Counted from the stretch's first letter, positions 9,588-18,795 are shown. The stretch is DNA of 64,000 nucleotides from JAUIET01 sp039111475 (GCA_039111475.1 JBCCIP010000001.1:124001-188000), one strand, 5' to 3'. The notes: generated from the sequence alone by a model not told the origin. Numbers and translations: made by a program.

Positions 9588-10790
9588 CTAAAAAATTTCA
9601 AACAATCCCGCAGCACCCTGACCACCGCCGATGCACATCGTGACTACCGCGTATTTTACACCACGACGCCTACCTTCCAACAAGGCATGACCCACCATTC
9701 TCGCGCCCGTCATACCAAAAGGGTGGCCTATCGCTATTGAACCGCCGTTTACGTTAAGTCTGTCGCCGTCTATTCCAAGCTCATCGCGGCAATACACAAC
9801 CTGACAAGCGAACGCCTCATTGAGCTCCCACAGGCCAATGTCGTCAACAGAAAGACCATGACGTTGCAACAGCTTAGGAACGGCAAATACCGGACCAATG
9901 CCCATTTCATCAGAGTCACAGCCCGCAACCGCCAATCCACGATAAGCGCCTAAAGGGCTTAGTCCTTGTGCCTCCGCCTGTTTGGAGTCCATAAGCAAAA
10001 CCGCAGACGCGCCGTCGGATAATTGAGACGCATTGCCTGCGGTAATGTACTGCCCTTCCTTAACAACCATGCCGTCTTTAAATACAGGCTGCAGGCCTTG
10101 TAAACTTTCCAACGTTGTTGACGGACGATTGCATTCATCCCTATCAACCACAACGTCCTTGTAGCTGACTTCTTTGGTTTCTCTGTCTACGATGGCCATT
10201 GTGGCGTTCATTGGCACGATTTCATCGGCAAACAATCCAGCTTCTTGCGCTGCTGCTATGCGTTGCTGGCTCAATAATGAATATTCATCTTGAGAGTCTC
10301 TTGAGATGTTATACCGATCACTCACCACCTCAGCGGTTTCAATCATGGCCATGTAGGCTGTTGGATCAAACCGAACAACGGTCTCCGAGCGGGCGCGGTG
10401 CGCATTCTTGTGCTTGGTTTGCGTCAGCGAAATGGATTCAACACCGCCAGCAACAGCGACGTCGTATTCGTTGCATATAATGCTCTTGGCAGCTGATGCG
10501 ATGCTCATCAGACCAGAGCCACACTGCCGATCAAGCGACATACCAGCGGTACTTGAGGGTAAGCCACCCGCCATGGCACATAGGCGACCGATGTTATAAC
10601 CCTGCGTACCCTGCTGGGCTGCGGCACCGAACAAACAATCGTCAACACTGGCTGGATCTATACCAGCGCGTTCAACCACCGCTTTGACAACATGGCCACC
10701 CAGCGCTGGCGCTTCGGTGTCGTTGAAGGAGCCACGAAAGGATTTCGCTAGGCCTGTACGGGCGGTGGATACTATTACGGCTTCTCTCAT
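9588..10790 (-). CDS. Acetyl-CoA acyltransferase (thiolase)
   Basis: A complete 400-residue degradative thiolase with all family motifs: nucleophilic Cys in DRQCGSG, NEAFA, GHPFGMTG and the second Cys in CIGGGQG. It would cleave a 3-ketoacyl-CoA with CoA to release acetyl- or propionyl-CoA. It is the most downstream member of the steroid gene run and lies before ipdF across a 127-bp spacer holding a repeat fragment. A GGAG ribosome binding site precedes the ATG by six bases. It is distinct from the FadA6-like thiolase at 15.1 kb; which step it serves is unknown. Confidence 0.9.
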   Translation of the reverse strand: MREAVIVSTARTGLAKSFRGSFNDTEAPALGGHVVKAVVERAGIDPASVDDCLFGAAAQQGTQGYNIGRLCAMAGGLPSSTAGMSLDRQCGSGLMSIASAAKSIICNEYDVAVAGGVESISLTQTKHKNAHRARSETVVRFDPTAYMAMIETAEVVSDRYNISRDSQDEYSLLSQQRIAAAQEAGLFADEIVPMNATMAIVDRETKEVSYKDVVVDRDECNRPSTTLESLQGLQPVFKDGMVVKEGQYITAGNASQLSDGASAVLLMDSKQAEAQGLSPLGAYRGLAVAGCDSDEMGIGPVFAVPKLLQRHGLSVDDIGLWELNEAFACQVVYCRDELGIDGDRLNVNGGSIAIGHPFGMTGARMVGHALLEGRRRGVKYAVVTMCIGGGQGAAGLFEIF

Positions 10791-10829
10791 TGGAGGCTCC
10801 CTGTAAAGTTAAAGTGCTGATTTCTAGTT

Positions 10830-10880
10830 AAGTCCGCGAGCACAGCGAGTGCTTTGGGTCCGGCGCGTTTCGGACGCCGC
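10830..10880 (+). repeat. Fragment of the intergenic repeat family (copy E, module shared with copy B)
   Basis: A stretch around 10839-10870 matches 18712-18744 almost base for base: both read gagca(c/t)agcgagtgct followed by (t/g)tgggtccggcg. The centre can form a small hairpin, agcac-agcga-gtgct. Long inverted arms like those of copies A-D are not evident here, so this looks like a solo or decayed copy. It fills the spacer between the thiolase and ipdF. Confidence 0.6.
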
Positions 10881-10917
10881 CTACCCAACTCTAAACCCAG
10901 CGGTCTAAACACAAAAA

Positions 10918-11703
10918 CTACGCCCTCTGAGAGCTGACAGAGACAATCTCCCCAGTCATATAACTGGAGTAATCACTAGCAAGAAAGACCATCACATTCG
11001 CCACTTCCCACACCTCAGCCGCCCGCCCAAACGCTTCACGCGAGACGAGCTCATCAAGCACGTCGTCCGAAGTGACTTTATTCAAAAACGCATGCATCGC
11101 AATACTTGGCGACACCGCATTAATTCGCACACCGTGCTCAGCCGCTTCCATCGCCGCGCAACGGGTCAGTGCCATCACACCTGCTTTCGCAGCCGCATAG
11201 TGAGCCTGCTCTTTTTGCGCACGCCAACCAAGAACAGACGCATTGTTTACGATAACGCCACTGCCTCGCGCTTGCATGTGCCGGAGCATGGCCCGGGTCA
11301 TTCTAAACGTACCGTTCAAAGTGACGTCCATCACAACGTTCCACTGATCGTCTGTCATATCAACCAGCTTCGCAGAGCCCCCCAGGCCAGCGTTGTTAAT
11401 CAACACATCAACGTGACCCATTTGTTTTACAGCCTGGTCTACCAAGGCCTGCACATCTTCTTCTTGAGTCACGTTGCCTATTTGCACATTCGGTTCAATA
11501 CCGGTTTTTTCCGCAATATCGGCCTTAGCCTTTGCCAAACGGCCTTCATGTATGTCACTGATCATGATCTGCGCCGCGCCTTCTTCAGCGCAACGCAGTG
11601 CGGCGGAAAATCCTATGCCAGTGCCCGCAGCGGCTGTAATCAAAACAGTTTTGCCTTCCAGCAGATTGTGGCCTTTAACGTATTCAGGGGCGGAGCGTGT
11701 CAT
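10918..11703 (-). CDS. ipdF: IpdF-like short-chain dehydrogenase of steroid ring C/D degradation
   Basis: A 261-residue SDR with a Rossmann motif TAAAGTGIGF near residue 24, NNAGLGG, the catalytic Ser in NNASVLGW and YAAAK. Overall sequence and context match actinobacterial IpdF (Rv3559c), which reduces the 5-keto group of the HIP-CoA-derived indane. It lies 8 bp after fadE30, as its homologue neighbours fadE30 in Mycobacterium. AGGAAA precedes the ATG. The family assignment is strong; the exact substrate is inferred from the pathway and from the surrounding ipdABC, fadD3 and fadA6 genes. Confidence 0.83.
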   Translation of the reverse strand: MTRSAPEYVKGHNLLEGKTVLITAAAGTGIGFSAALRCAEEGAAQIMISDIHEGRLAKAKADIAEKTGIEPNVQIGNVTQEEDVQALVDQAVKQMGHVDVLINNAGLGGSAKLVDMTDDQWNVVMDVTLNGTFRMTRAMLRHMQARGSGVIVNNASVLGWRAQKEQAHYAAAKAGVMALTRCAAMEAAEHGVRINAVSPSIAMHAFLNKVTSDDVLDELVSREAFGRAAEVWEVANVMVFLASDYSSYMTGEIVSVSSQRA

Positions 11704-11711
11704 TGTGTTTC

Positions 11712-12890
11712 CTACTGTGGACGGTGTTCTTTAGGCATACCCAGCCCGCGTTCAGCGATGATATTGCGTTGCACCTGGTTGGTGCCACCATAAATGGTAT
11801 CTGATCGCGTAAACAGATACATGGATTGTAGCCGGGAGAGATTGTATGGGCCGCTCTCCAACAACTCCGAATCTGGTCCCAGCACATCCATTGCGAGCTT
11901 ACCCAGGTTTCTGTGCCAACTGGCCCAGTGTAGCTTGTACACAAGAGCGGCAGAATCTTCGGCGCCACCACTGTTATCGGACAACATACGCATGGCGTTG
12001 TAGCGCATAAGGCGCAGACCCATGTGCGCCTCGGCGATGCGCTGTCGAATAGTGGCATCTTGTGCGGCACCATTTTTTCTGGCGATGCCGATAATCTCAT
12101 TCAATTCGTTTTGAAACGACATCTGTTGGCCAAGCGTGGACACTCCGCGCTCAAAGCCAAGCAGCGCGATACCAATTTTCCAGCCCTCACCGGGCTCACC
12201 CAGAATATCTTCGGCAATGGCGTCTTCAAAAAAGACTTCATTAAACTCGGAAGTTCCGGTTAATTGTTCAATTGGACGAACTTCTACACCGGGTTGATCC
12301 ATCTTCACAAGAAAGAAGCCCAGTCCCTTATGACGCACTGAATCAGGGTCGGTTCGCGCAATGACAAAACACCAATCAGACTCATGCGCTAGTGAGGTCC
12401 ACACTTTTTGGCCGCTAAGCTGCCATTTGCCATCCACCAGAACAGCCTTGGTTTTGACGTTAGACAAGTCCGAACCAGCACTCGGCTCCGAATAGCCCTG
12501 ACACCATAGCTCCGTACCATCAAGAATGCCGGGCAGATATTTCTGCATTTGCTCTTCATTGCCATAGGCAATAATGGTTGGACCGGCTAGCCCTTCTCCA
12601 ATATGCCCTACGCGCCCTGGCCCACCCGCTCGCGCATACTCCTCATGAAAAATAACCTGCTGCTCAATGCTTAATGCGCGCCCACCGTGCTCGGTTGGCC
12701 AGCCAACACAGGTCCAATGGCCTTTGGCCATGGTTTGTTCCCATACTTTTCGCTCATGCGAAAACATATGCTCATCACCTGGCCCGCCCCGGTAACGCAG
12801 CTGCTCGAAATCGCCACCAAGATTCTCTGCCAACCAGCCAGCAATTTCTTTACGGAATGTTTCGTCTTCAGCGCTGAAGGACAATTTCAT
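11712..12890 (-). CDS. fadE30: FadE30-like acyl-CoA dehydrogenase
   Basis: A 392-residue flavin acyl-CoA dehydrogenase with WCQGYSEPSAGSDL, GQKVWTSLAHESDW and the C-terminal YGGTNQVQRNIIAER. The usual YEGT glutamate is Gly here, but a glutamate in GFERG on the helix used by isovaleryl- and long-chain-type enzymes is present and is the likely catalytic base. It closely resembles mycobacterial FadE30, which dehydrogenates a reduced HIP-CoA derivative. The ATG at 12890 overlaps the stop of the upstream dehydrogenase (ATGA), implying translational coupling; a longer frame to 12920 is less likely. Confidence 0.86.
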   Translation of the reverse strand: MKLSFSAEDETFRKEIAGWLAENLGGDFEQLRYRGGPGDEHMFSHERKVWEQTMAKGHWTCVGWPTEHGGRALSIEQQVIFHEEYARAGGPGRVGHIGEGLAGPTIIAYGNEEQMQKYLPGILDGTELWCQGYSEPSAGSDLSNVKTKAVLVDGKWQLSGQKVWTSLAHESDWCFVIARTDPDSVRHKGLGFFLVKMDQPGVEVRPIEQLTGTSEFNEVFFEDAIAEDILGEPGEGWKIGIALLGFERGVSTLGQQMSFQNELNEIIGIARKNGAAQDATIRQRIAEAHMGLRLMRYNAMRMLSDNSGGAEDSAALVYKLHWASWHRNLGKLAMDVLGPDSELLESGPYNLSRLQSMYLFTRSDTIYGGTNQVQRNIIAERGLGMPKEHRPQ

Positions 12891-14044
12891 GATGCAGCCC
12901 CCTGGTCCAGCAACTGACACGCCAAACGTTCTCTATTCCAAGCGCCATCGCCAAGCAAGCTTTCACTGGACTTGGCCCGCTTGAAATATAAATGCACATC
13001 GTATTCCCAGGTAAAGCCAACACCGCCATGCATTTGCAAGCCGCACCCGGCATTAAAAAAGTACGCGTCAGAACAATACGCTTTCGCCATGCTCGCCGCT
13101 TCCAATAACTCACTCGCAACCAGCAAGTCACCGTCGCTACCGGCCAATACTTCCTGTGCCACACAAGCACCATAGTACACAGCGGATCGAGCCACCTCAG
13201 ACTGTAATGCCATATCCGCGGCTTTATGCTTGATTGACTGAAAGCTGGCAATCGTTCGGCCAAACTGCTCACGCTCCTGAACATACGCAACCGATTGCTC
13301 CAGAATGGCCTGCGCACCACCGCATTGCTCCGCGGCCAGCGCTATTCGTGCAAGATCCAAAATAGCCTCAAGGTCATTGCCTTGCAGTTTGTTTTCAGCC
13401 GCGAGCTGCACAGACTTGAATGACACGCTGGCCAACTTTCGCGTTTGATCCATGGTCGGCGTCCATTGCCGCCGCACTCCTGCTGTCTGGGCCGGCAACA
13501 CAAACAATGCCATGTCATCAGACTCACTGTCGCGCGCCGCTACCAGCAAAATGTCAGCCGAATGCCCGTCAACCACATACTGATACTCACCGTTCAGCAC
13601 AATGCTGTCGTCGTTTTTTTGAAACTTCGCAGTAACACTTTGCCCAGACCAATCACGCCCACCCCCACTAAACGCTAGCGTCGCCGTTTTACCCTCAACA
13701 ATCTCCGCACACCATTTAGCTTTCTGCGCTTCACTACCCGCCAGCAACAGAGCGTTTGCGCCGAGACACACCGTTGCAAAGTACGGACTGCACAACAAAC
13801 GCCGGCCCATCTGTTCCATCACGACCGCGACTTCAACATAACCAAGCCCAAGCCCGCCATGCTCCTCCGGAATATGCACCGCATGCCAAAACATCTCCTC
13901 GCACACGCTTTGCCACAACGCCACGTCATAACCCAACTCCGTCGCCATTGCAGCACGCACAGCCGCACTGTCCGACTTGGCCGCCAGAAACCCTTCCGCC
14001 GACTCCCGGATCATCAGTTGTTCTTCAGTTAACGCAAATTCCAT
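12887..14044 (-). CDS. Acyl-CoA dehydrogenase, probable non-catalytic partner subunit
   Basis: A 385-residue acyl-CoA dehydrogenase-fold protein: N-terminal helices (MEFALTEEQLMIRESAE), middle beta domain and a C-terminal four-helix domain with REQFGRTIASFQSIKH and MHGGVGFTWEYDVHLYFKR. At the helix position where the FadE30-like neighbour has GFERG it reads LDLARIAL, so the catalytic glutamate is missing. Steroid-degrading bacteria often pair a catalytic and a defective subunit in alpha2beta2 enzymes. Its four-base overlap with fadE30 supports such a pair. It is related to the FadE32/33 group, but orthology is not certain. Repeat copy A lies directly upstream. Confidence 0.82.
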   Translation of the reverse strand: MEFALTEEQLMIRESAEGFLAAKSDSAAVRAAMATELGYDVALWQSVCEEMFWHAVHIPEEHGGLGLGYVEVAVVMEQMGRRLLCSPYFATVCLGANALLLAGSEAQKAKWCAEIVEGKTATLAFSGGGRDWSGQSVTAKFQKNDDSIVLNGEYQYVVDGHSADILLVAARDSESDDMALFVLPAQTAGVRRQWTPTMDQTRKLASVSFKSVQLAAENKLQGNDLEAILDLARIALAAEQCGGAQAILEQSVAYVQEREQFGRTIASFQSIKHKAADMALQSEVARSAVYYGACVAQEVLAGSDGDLLVASELLEAASMAKAYCSDAYFFNAGCGLQMHGGVGFTWEYDVHLYFKRAKSSESLLGDGAWNRERLACQLLDQGAAS

Positions 14045-14080
14045 AAAGTTTTCTTACACGGCTTCCAAATCTGGCACTAA

Positions 14081-14194
14081 GCATTGAATGGAATGCATGA
14101 ATTTTACTGACCGTTGAAAAGAGGGACCTTTTCAACGAGCCCCCAAGGATGGGTTCACGGCGTGTCAGTAAAATTCATGCATTTCATTCAATGC
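14081..14194 (+). repeat. Palindromic intergenic element, copy A (short core)
   Basis: A 31-bp left arm (14081-14111) and its inverted copy (14164-14194) match at 30 of 31 positions. They flank a 52-bp core at 14112-14163. The core opens with a 10-bp-stem hairpin, cgttgaaaag-agggac-cttttcaacg (14112-14137), and ends ggatgggttcacggcgt. The core resembles those at 18.7, 19.9 and 24.2 kb, but the arms do not. It fills the spacer between the SDR gene and the partner dehydrogenase. No T run follows either arm. Confidence 0.85.
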
Positions 14195-14211
14195 GTCTCG
14201 ATTTAAGTGAG

Positions 14212-15096
14212 CTAAGTTCCATATACTTTCTGCGCCGGAACCTCAATCTCCAACAATTTCTCAACAACCCCCCCACACTCAGCAGGCTCAATATACCCCT
14301 CATTATCAACCCACTGCGTACTCCGCCACCCATCACAGATGTTCAACTTCCCACCCTCACACTCAAACACCCGCCCACTCACATGCGACGACTCAGCACT
14401 AGCCAACCAAACCACAATCGACGAAATATTTTCAGGTGCATAGTAATCAAAGCCACCCTCTGGTGCCGCCATGCGCTCAGCAAACTCTGGTACCTGGGTG
14501 GTCATATCCGTCCGCGCAGAAGGCGCAATCGAGTTGGCAGTAATACCGTAACGCCCCAATTCCGCCGCCTGATTCAAAGTAAGCGCAGCGATGCCACCCT
14601 TGGCCGCCGCGTAATTCGACTGGCCAATTGACCCCTGCAGCCCAGCGGCAGACGTAGTGTTGATAATTCGCCCGGATACTTTCGCGCCCGCCTTGGATTG
14701 CCCACGCCAGTAATGAACGGCGTGCGACGAAATACAAAAATGCCCTTTTAGATGCACCGCAATCACTGCATCCCATTCCGCTTCTGTCATAGATGCAAAC
14801 ATGCGGTCACGACATATACCGGCATTGTTCACCACCGCATGCAAGTCGCCAAACGCGTCCAGCGCGTCTTTTACCGCATTTAGACTGTCGTCGTAATTAG
14901 TGATGTCCGAGGTGTTCACAACCGCCTTACCACCGGCCGACTTTATTTCATCAACCACAGCCTGGGCCGAATCGGCATTAATATCATTAACAACCACTGC
15001 ACCACCTTCGCGGGCAAACACTTTGGCGTGTGCCGCCCCAAGCCCACCGCCAGCACCGGTCACAATCGCTACACGTCCTTCACAAAAATTGCTCAT
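14212..15096 (-). CDS. Short-chain dehydrogenase of the steroid cluster (Rv3548c-like)
   Basis: A 294-residue SDR of the hydroxyacyl-CoA dehydrogenase type, with TGAGGGLGAAHAKVFAREG at the N-terminus, NNAGICRD, the catalytic Ser in TTSAAGLQG and YAAAKGG. The C-terminal extension ends with an IEPAECGG segment typical of the longer MFE-2-like SDRs. A similar gene (Rv3548c) sits in the mycobacterial KstR2 region. It probably oxidises a 3-hydroxyacyl-CoA intermediate of ring C/D breakdown, NAD-dependent, in the cytosol. The ATG at 15096 is chosen over GTG 15099 because a GAGGAAAGG ribosome binding site lies at good spacing. It is 11 bp after fadA6. Confidence 0.8.
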   Translation of the reverse strand: MSNFCEGRVAIVTGAGGGLGAAHAKVFAREGGAVVVNDINADSAQAVVDEIKSAGGKAVVNTSDITNYDDSLNAVKDALDAFGDLHAVVNNAGICRDRMFASMTEAEWDAVIAVHLKGHFCISSHAVHYWRGQSKAGAKVSGRIINTTSAAGLQGSIGQSNYAAAKGGIAALTLNQAAELGRYGITANSIAPSARTDMTTQVPEFAERMAAPEGGFDYYAPENISSIVVWLASAESSHVSGRVFECEGGKLNICDGWRSTQWVDNEGYIEPAECGGVVEKLLEIEVPAQKVYGT

Positions 15097-15107
15097 CACC
15101 TTTCCTC

Positions 15108-16256
15108 TTACAATCGCTCAATGATCGTCACGTTGGCCTGACCACCACCTTCACACATAGTCTGCAAACCGTAACGCCCGCCTGTTCGTTCTAGCTCATG
15201 CAGCAATGTGGTCATTAGCTTGGTACCGGTGGCACCCAGAGGGTGGCCCAATGCAATCGCACCGCCATTCACATTGGTTTTCTCATGCGGATAGCCAGTT
15301 TCTTTTAACCACGCCATTGGCACAGACGCAAATGCTTCGTTGATCTCTACGAGATCTATGTCGGCCAGGTTCATGCCGCTACGATTCAATGCGTGTTTGG
15401 TTGCAGGGATAGGCGCGGTCAGCATCCAGATTGGGTCTTCACCCCGCACACTGATATGGTGAATTCGCGCGCGTGGCGTCAGGTTGTAACGCTTCAGCGC
15501 GGCTTCTGATACCACCAGCATTGCCGACGAACCATCACAGGTCTGGCTGGAGACCGCCGCTGTGACCTTGTCGCAACCAAACAAGAAATCCAATTCCGCC
15601 ATCGCTTGCAAGGAGGTGTTGCGCGGTGTCTCATCCATGGTCACGCCTTCCAGCGGCGCAATCTCTTTATCAAACCGCCCTTCTTTAATCGCTTTCAAGG
15701 CACGAGTATGTGATTCCAGCGAATACGCCTCAAGCTCTTCACGAGAGATCTCCCATTTATCAGCAATCATCTGCGCTGATTTATACTGCGTTGGTGGCTC
15801 GGAGCCATAGCGAACCACCCAACCCTGCGAACCAGAAAACGGGTCGCTAAAGCCCATTGGAATGGCGGCCGTCATCGACGAAGAAATTGGTATCTGCGTC
15901 ATGGTTTGAACACCACCTGCTAACACAACATCCATGGTTCCACTCATTACCGCTTGCGCGGCAAAATGAACTGATTGCTGCGAACTACCGCACTGCCGAT
16001 CAATCGTTGTCCCCGGCACCTCATCGGACAGGCCTGCGGCCAGCCATGCCGTACGTGCTATGTCGCCGGCCAGAGGACCAATGGTATCCACTGCACCAAA
16101 TATCACGTCATCGTATTCAGTGTCGGGAATTGGGTGTCTATCAACAATAGTCTTCATCACATGACCGCCAAGGTCGGCCGCGTGCACATGCGCCAGGCCA
16201 CCTTTGCGACGACCTGTAGGACTGCGGACCGCATCTACAATGTAAGCTTCAGGCAT
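15108..16256 (-). CDS. fadA6: FadA6-like thiolase of steroid ring C/D degradation
   Basis: A 382-residue thiolase with the active-site Cys in DRQCGSSQQS, then NEAFASVPMAWLKE, GHPLGATGTKL and a second Cys in TMCEGGGQANVT. The DRQCGSSQQ motif, AIMSGTMDVVLAGGVQ-type segment and IIERL C-terminus are shared with actinobacterial FadA6, assigned to thiolysis late in HIP degradation. The start at 16256 (MPEAYIVDAVRSP) fits the family; the open frame to 16331 adds a basic tail with no support. It lies 22 bp after the partner dehydrogenase and 11 bp before the SDR. Confidence 0.86.
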   Translation of the reverse strand: MPEAYIVDAVRSPTGRRKGGLAHVHAADLGGHVMKTIVDRHPIPDTEYDDVIFGAVDTIGPLAGDIARTAWLAAGLSDEVPGTTIDRQCGSSQQSVHFAAQAVMSGTMDVVLAGGVQTMTQIPISSSMTAAIPMGFSDPFSGSQGWVVRYGSEPPTQYKSAQMIADKWEISREELEAYSLESHTRALKAIKEGRFDKEIAPLEGVTMDETPRNTSLQAMAELDFLFGCDKVTAAVSSQTCDGSSAMLVVSEAALKRYNLTPRARIHHISVRGEDPIWMLTAPIPATKHALNRSGMNLADIDLVEINEAFASVPMAWLKETGYPHEKTNVNGGAIALGHPLGATGTKLMTTLLHELERTGGRYGLQTMCEGGGQANVTIIERL

Positions 16257-16278
16257 TTTTCTGTTCTCCGATAGTTTG

Positions 16279-17328
16279 TCAGGAAGCCGACGCAAACGTC
16301 TGGCCGGCTCCCAAAGATCTTTCCGCGCCAAACACAGTACTCGCTACTCGGGCTTTGTGCTCGCCACGACTGCCCCACGCACTGGACAAAGCCCATGCGC
16401 GTTTCATAAATATCTGCAAATCAACTTCCCATGTGTAGCCCATGGCACCGTGCACCTGAATGCCGTTTTTTGCAGCCTGTGTCGCCGCCTCTGTTGCAGC
16501 CAGCTTTGCATGGGAAACATGTTGTGCAGCGTCACTAAGGCTGTGTGCTACGGAGTACGCTGCGCGATACACCGGCGCTTTCGCAAACTCGGTTTTGACT
16601 GCAACATTCGCCATGTGATGCTTAACGGCCTGAAACGAGCCAATCGGCTTACCAAACTGCTGTCTTTCAGAGGTGTAGTTGACGCTAAGCTCCATCATTC
16701 GCTGCGATAAACCCAGCAGCTGCGCGGCCGCACCCAACGCGCCCCGGTTAAACAAGGTAAACTGCATGGCGGTACCGTCATCACCATCGGCCAGCAATGT
16801 TGCATTAGAAGCGTCCCAGGTTACCGTGTAAAGCTGACGTCCAGGGTCAACACTCTCTTGCAGCTCCAGCTTAGCGTCGGCGGACTTCATCAAATAAACA
16901 GCACTGCCTTCTTGCACAATAAGGTAGTCCGAAAATTCAGCATCGGCTACTAATGCACCGGGCGTAGGCTGAACGGCAACTGCTGACCGACCGCTTGCTA
17001 CCGCTGTAAGTATTTCATCCATACCCGCTTCTTGCAGTGTGGGTGTTGCCACCAGCACAGTATCGACCAAAGGTTCTGGCAAGGCAGCTCTGCCACACTC
17101 TTCGGCAAGCAGTACAAAATCGATTTCATTCATACCCAAGCCACCATTGGCTTCTGATACCAACATGCCCGTCAAACCCAATTCGGCGAGTGCTGCCCAC
17201 AGTTCTTTGCTTCGGCCGCCGGGTACATCCCAGCGCGCACGCAGCGACTCCGCACTTACTTCATTCGTTAAAAACTCACGTACACTGTCACGAAACAGTA
17301 TTTGATCTTCGCTGAAAGTGAAATCCAT
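16279..17328 (-). CDS. Acyl-CoA dehydrogenase, probable non-catalytic partner of FadE31
   Basis: A 349-residue acyl-CoA dehydrogenase homologue, shorter than the usual 380-390 because the middle beta domain is reduced, as in mycobacterial FadE32/FadE33 (about 320). Motifs include TFSEDQILFRDSVREFL, RQQFGKPIGSFQAVKHH and VHGAMGYTWEVDLQIFMKR. Where FadE31 has GFERG this protein has LFNRGALG, so the catalytic glutamate is absent. In actinobacteria FadE31 pairs with FadE32 or FadE33; here it lies 21 bp downstream of fadE31, so a heterotetramer is the natural reading. An AAGGATAAGAGG stretch lies directly before the ATG. Confidence 0.82.
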   Translation of the reverse strand: MDFTFSEDQILFRDSVREFLTNEVSAESLRARWDVPGGRSKELWAALAELGLTGMLVSEANGGLGMNEIDFVLLAEECGRAALPEPLVDTVLVATPTLQEAGMDEILTAVASGRSAVAVQPTPGALVADAEFSDYLIVQEGSAVYLMKSADAKLELQESVDPGRQLYTVTWDASNATLLADGDDGTAMQFTLFNRGALGAAAQLLGLSQRMMELSVNYTSERQQFGKPIGSFQAVKHHMANVAVKTEFAKAPVYRAAYSVAHSLSDAAQHVSHAKLAATEAATQAAKNGIQVHGAMGYTWEVDLQIFMKRAWALSSAWGSRGEHKARVASTVFGAERSLGAGQTFASAS

Positions 17329-17349
17329 CCTCTTATCCTTCCCCTACCT

Positions 17350-18516
17350 TCACAGGCGCGGCATACCCAGCATACGCTCGGCTATGATATTTCGTTGTAT
17401 TTCGTTAGTGCCCGCATAGATTGGGCCTGATTGCGCAAACAGAAACCCATCTAACCAACGACCCACGCCTTCAGCGGCCGGCGCATGCGGTAACAATTCA
17501 GCACGCGCTCCCAATATACTCATGGCCGTGGCATGCATATCCTGATCCAATTCAGACCAGAATATTTTGTTGGTGCTTGATTCGGGCCCAATTTTACCGC
17601 CCTGGTTTAAGCGGCACGCGGTTTGATAAGTGGTCAGCGCATAGGCTTCAGCATGCATATAGGACTGTAAGACAGCCTCACGAATAGCGGGATCCTGGTC
17701 AGCAGACGCCTGGTTTTCAACATATAGTTCCACCAACCGACGCGCCGTTTCCTGAAACCTCGCCGGGCTACGAAGCATCAAGCCACGTTCAAAGCCCGCC
17801 GTTGCCATGGCCACCTTCCAACCCTCACCATCACCACCTAGGCGGTTTGACACATGCACTTTGACATTGTCAAAAAATATCTCGGCAAAGCCAGGCAAAC
17901 CATCCAGTTGTGGAATTGGTCGCACGGTAATTCCTTCTGCATTGAGCGGAACAAGAATAAACGTTAGACCTCGGTGTCGTTCCGATTCGGGGTCAGTTCG
18001 AAACATGCCAAACAACCAGTCTGCGTACACTGCTCGCGTTGACCAGGTTTTCTGACCATTGATCACAAAGTGATCTCCCACCAACTCCGCTTTGGAACGC
18101 ATCGCAGCCATGTCACTACCGGCATTGGGCTCTGACCAACCCTGCGCCCACACTTCTTGCCCGGTGGCCATCTTAGGCAAAATACGGGCTTTCTGTTCGT
18201 CGGTGCCATATTCCATCAAAGTAGGTGCGAGCAAAAAGATGCCGTTTTGATTTACTCGGGTAGGCGCATTGGCACGATAATACTCTTCTTCAAAGATCAA
18301 CCACTGAATCAAGTCCAGATTCCGTCCGCCAAATTCCTCGGGCCAGGTCACCATCCCCCAGCGACCTTCGTTCATGGTTTTCTCCCACTCACGATGTTGC
18401 TGGAAACCTTCTTCAGTATCAAAGCTCTTTAGAGGCTCACTTGGAACGTTAGCTTGCATCCAGTTTCTCACTTCTATTCTGAATGCTTGCTGTTGTGATG
18501 TGTATTTTAGGTCCAT
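17350..18516 (-). CDS. fadE31: FadE31-like acyl-CoA dehydrogenase, catalytic subunit
   Basis: A 388-residue acyl-CoA dehydrogenase with WAQGWSEPNAGSDMAAM, NGQKTWSTRAVYADW, the candidate catalytic Glu in AGFERGLML and YAGTNEIQRNIIAERMLG at the C-terminus. It resembles FadE31 of the KstR2 regulon. The start at 18516 (MDLKYTSQQQ) is preceded by AAGAAAG and agrees with the family. The open frame to 18636 would run into a repeat arm and is rejected. It is the upstream member of a pair with the defective dehydrogenase at 16.3 kb. Confidence 0.84.
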   Translation of the reverse strand: MDLKYTSQQQAFRIEVRNWMQANVPSEPLKSFDTEEGFQQHREWEKTMNEGRWGMVTWPEEFGGRNLDLIQWLIFEEEYYRANAPTRVNQNGIFLLAPTLMEYGTDEQKARILPKMATGQEVWAQGWSEPNAGSDMAAMRSKAELVGDHFVINGQKTWSTRAVYADWLFGMFRTDPESERHRGLTFILVPLNAEGITVRPIPQLDGLPGFAEIFFDNVKVHVSNRLGGDGEGWKVAMATAGFERGLMLRSPARFQETARRLVELYVENQASADQDPAIREAVLQSYMHAEAYALTTYQTACRLNQGGKIGPESSTNKIFWSELDQDMHATAMSILGARAELLPHAPAAEGVGRWLDGFLFAQSGPIYAGTNEIQRNIIAERMLGMPRL

Positions 18517-18624
18517 TGCTTTCTTGTCTTTGAATTCAGTAGTTCTAGATTCGTTAACCCATAAACATTGCAGTATTTGAACAAATAATCTGGTACAAGC
18601 TTTGTTCGATATTGCACGGTCTGA

Positions 18625-18770
18625 GCAGGAATGCAAAGAGGCGCTTGGTAAACCATCGAAAAGAGGGACCTTTTCGATGAGCCCCCGTGGATGGGTTTAA
18701 AGCTGGCCCCATGAGCATAGCGAGTGCTGTGGGTCCGGCGGGTTTACCAAGCGCCTCTTCGCATTCCTGC
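18625..18770 (+). repeat. Palindromic intergenic element, copy B (composite core)
   Basis: Inverted arms of 30 bp (18625-18654 and 18741-18770) match at 29 of 30 positions. The 86-bp core (18655-18740) starts with the hairpin atcgaaaag-agggac-cttttcgat, then gatgagcccccgtggatgggttt, as in copy A. It then carries an extra block that matches copy E at 10.84 kb (agcgagtgct, tgggtccggcg). The arm sequences are unrelated to those of the other copies. It fills the spacer between fadE31 and ipdC. Confidence 0.85.
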
Positions 18771-18795
18771 GTGTTCGAAGATCGAAGCTAGAACC

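Noticed and set aside
11092..11793. 233-codon + strand frame over ipdF
   Set aside because: Antisense shadow of the IpdF-like SDR, with His/Arg/Cys-rich composition untypical of a real protein.
14081..14194. Integron attC site or ordinary terminator at the palindromic elements
   Set aside because: attC sites have conserved ends and variable centres, the opposite of what is seen, and there is no integrase. Neither arm is followed by a T run.
18517..18636. N-terminal extension of fadE31 to 18636
   Set aside because: The extra 40 residues have no family likeness and begin inside a repeat arm; ATG 18516 fits homologues and has a ribosome binding site.
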